From Burkholderiaceae bacterium (GTDB taxonomy: Bacteria > Pseudomonadota > Gammaproteobacteria > Burkholderiales > Burkholderiaceae_C): a stretch of DNA of 64,000 nucleotides. Positions 62,905-64,000 of this stretch are shown here, piece after piece. The translations under genes and the position numbers were made by a program. Every line of letters starts with the position of its first letter. Within the stretch, counting starts at the first letter, position 1. The notes below the pieces were generated by a model. The model was given only the letters and a program-made list of their open reading frames with translations. It made no database searches and was not told the DNA's origin. The stretch is from assembly GCA_024235855.1 (NCBI GenBank), contig JACKLN010000014.1:48919-112918 (forward strand), written 5' to 3'.

Positions 62905-63641
62905 GTGAAGAGACCGTCCGCATCGCGCTGGTCACCGGCGCCTCGCGCGGCATCGGCCGCGCCATCGCGCTGGCGCTGGCGCAGCAGGGCTGCCGCGTGA
63001 TCGGCACCGCCACCACCGCCGCCGGCGCCGCCGCCATCACCGAGGCGCTGGCGCCGCTGGGCGGGCGCGGCATCGCGCTGGACGTCACCGACGGCCCGGC
63101 CGCCGAAGCCGCCGTGGACGAGATCGTGAAGGCCGACGGCGGCCTGCACGTGCTGGTCAACAACGCCGGCATCACGCGCGACCAGCTGGCCATGCGCATG
63201 AAGGATGCCGACTGGGACGCGGTGATCGACACCAACCTGAAGGCCGTGTTCCGCCTCAGCCGCGCCGCCATCCGCCCGATGATGAAGCAGCGCTGGGGCC
63301 GCATCGTCAGCGTGACCTCGGTGGTCGGCGCCTCCGGCAACGCCGGCCAGGCCAACTACGCCGCCGCCAAGGCCGGCGTGGCCGGCATGACACGTGCGCT
63401 GGCGCGCGAGCTGGGCAGCCGCAACGTCACCGTCAACTGCGTGGCGCCCGGCTTCATCGCCACCGACATGACCGACGCGCTGCCCGAGGCACAGAAGACC
63501 GCGCTGCTGGTGCAGATCCCGCTGGCGCGCCTGGGCGCGCCGGAGGAGGTGGCGCATGCGGTGGCCTTCCTGGCCAGCCCGCTGGCCGGCTACGTGACGG
63601 GCGCCGAGCTGCACGTCAACGGCGGCATGTACATGAGCTGA
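62901..63641 (+). CDS. fabG: 3-oxoacyl-ACP reductase
   Basis: ATG 62901 overlaps the fabD stop and gives 246 residues. It is a classical SDR: LVTGASRGIGRAIALALAQQG as the NADPH loop, NNAG at 87-90, Ser140, Tyr153 and Lys157 of the catalytic triad in SVTSVVGASGNAGQANYAAA and the following AKAG. The end GAELHVNGGMYMS is typical FabG. It reduces 3-oxoacyl-ACP in each elongation cycle. Confidence 0.97.
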   Translation: MSEETVRIALVTGASRGIGRAIALALAQQGCRVIGTATTAAGAAAITEALAPLGGRGIALDVTDGPAAEAAVDEIVKADGGLHVLVNNAGITRDQLAMRMKDADWDAVIDTNLKAVFRLSRAAIRPMMKQRWGRIVSVTSVVGASGNAGQANYAAAKAGVAGMTRALARELGSRNVTVNCVAPGFIATDMTDALPEAQKTALLVQIPLARLGAPEEVAHAVAFLASPLAGYVTGAELHVNGGMYMS

Positions 63642-63718
63642 ATTCGCCGGTCTCTGGCCGGATCCCAGGCCCGATTCCGGGCCGACAACGTGGCGGACGA
63701 CCCGCCCCTGCCCGCCGG

Positions 63719-63724
63719 TAGAAT
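63719..63724 (+). promoter_or_regulatory. Probable -10 element of acpP
   Basis: TAGAAT lies 36 bp before the acpP ATG in the 119 bp gap after fabG. A start site a few bases downstream would leave a leader of about 30 bases containing the GGAGGAG ribosome binding site. The -35 is weak. Separate high expression of acpP fits known biology. Confidence 0.45.
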
Positions 63725-63760
63725 CGCCGGCTGTCAGTTGGACCCACTCCTGGAGGAGTC

Positions 63761-64000
63761 ATGAGCGATATCGAAACCCGTGTCAAGAAAATCATCGCCG
63801 AACAACTCGGCGTGCCCGAGGCGGACGTCACCAACGAGAAGGCCTTCGTGGCCGATCTCGGCGCCGACTCGCTGGACACGGTGGAACTGGTGATGGCCCT
63901 CGAGGACGAGTTCGGCATCGAGATCCCGGACGAAGAGGCCGAGAAGATCACGACGGTGCAGTTGGCCATCGACTACGCGGTCAAGAACCAGAAGGCCTGA
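63761..64000 (+). CDS. acpP: Acyl carrier protein
   Basis: The 79-residue acidic protein MSDIETRVKKIIAEQLGVPE has the phosphopantetheine site Ser37 in LGADSLDTVELVMALEDEFG. CTGGAGGAGTC just upstream is a very strong ribosome binding site. It carries growing acyl chains. The stop codon TGA occupies the final three bases of the window; fabF would be expected next. Confidence 0.98.
   Translation: MSDIETRVKKIIAEQLGVPEADVTNEKAFVADLGADSLDTVELVMALEDEFGIEIPDEEAEKITTVQLAIDYAVKNQKA

Overview
The window is one contiguous piece of a high-GC beta-proteobacterial chromosome. The block maf - yceD - rpmF - plsX - fabH - fabD - fabG - acpP, preceded by an RsmI-like methyltransferase, is the arrangement typical of Burkholderiales. 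The envelope gene content fits the Rubrivivax/Leptothrix/Ideonella side of that order (inference; no rRNA or marker gene is present to settle it). I see no tRNA, rRNA or CRISPR array.

Region 1 (1-11.4 kb) is a Wzx/PglC-type glycan locus. A flippase runs off the left edge. Reading the other way is a tightly overlapping set: a GT2 transferase, a methyltransferase, a DegT/DnrJ aminotransferase, a monotopic phosphoglycosyl transferase, a WbpM/PglF-like 4,6-dehydratase, a UDP-GlcNAc 2-epimerase and three GT4 transferases. Together they can make an amino-dideoxy sugar, load it on undecaprenyl phosphate, extend it and flip it.

Region 2 (11.4-18 kb) holds an SGNH lipoprotein, a methyltransferase with a beta-rich tail, and a minus-strand GDP-L-fucose operon (gmd, fcl, a GT2 and a hydrolase-like TPR protein).

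Region 3 (18.2-27.2 kb) is the most unusual part. A minus-strand cassette carries an exostosin-like transferase, a secreted PL14-like lyase, a fusion ending in an AlgX/AlgJ-like O-acetyltransferase domain with its D-x-H ... S residues, and a protein of about 1500 residues that joins GT2, GT4, an uncharacterised domain and an alginate-lyase-like domain. Polymer synthesis, acetylation and cleavage appear to be encoded together.

Region 4 (27.2-45 kb) is a mosaic of intact and decayed genes, all minus strand apart from remnants near 44.3-45 kb. It includes two paralogous coiled-coil proteins, each starting two bases after a degenerate copy of the 3' end of a polysaccharide export gene, two methyltransferase-like proteins (one ending in a coiled coil), a two-GT protein with TPRs of visibly lower GC, a truncated FkbM methyltransferase, a TylF-like methyltransferase, a TagD-like cytidylyltransferase with a LicD transferase, and a transposase remnant.

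Region 5 (45-50.7 kb) is an ABC-type capsule export operon (kpsM-kpsT-kpsE-like-wza/kpsD-like) and a WecA-like phosphosugar transferase. The window therefore encodes parts of two distinct export routes and two priming enzymes. Region 6 (50.7-57.4 kb) has a RhlE-like helicase and a fructose-type ABC transporter with a ROK regulator and a divergent fructokinase. Region 7 (57.4-64 kb) is the conserved fatty acid/phospholipid block, ending exactly at the acpP stop codon.
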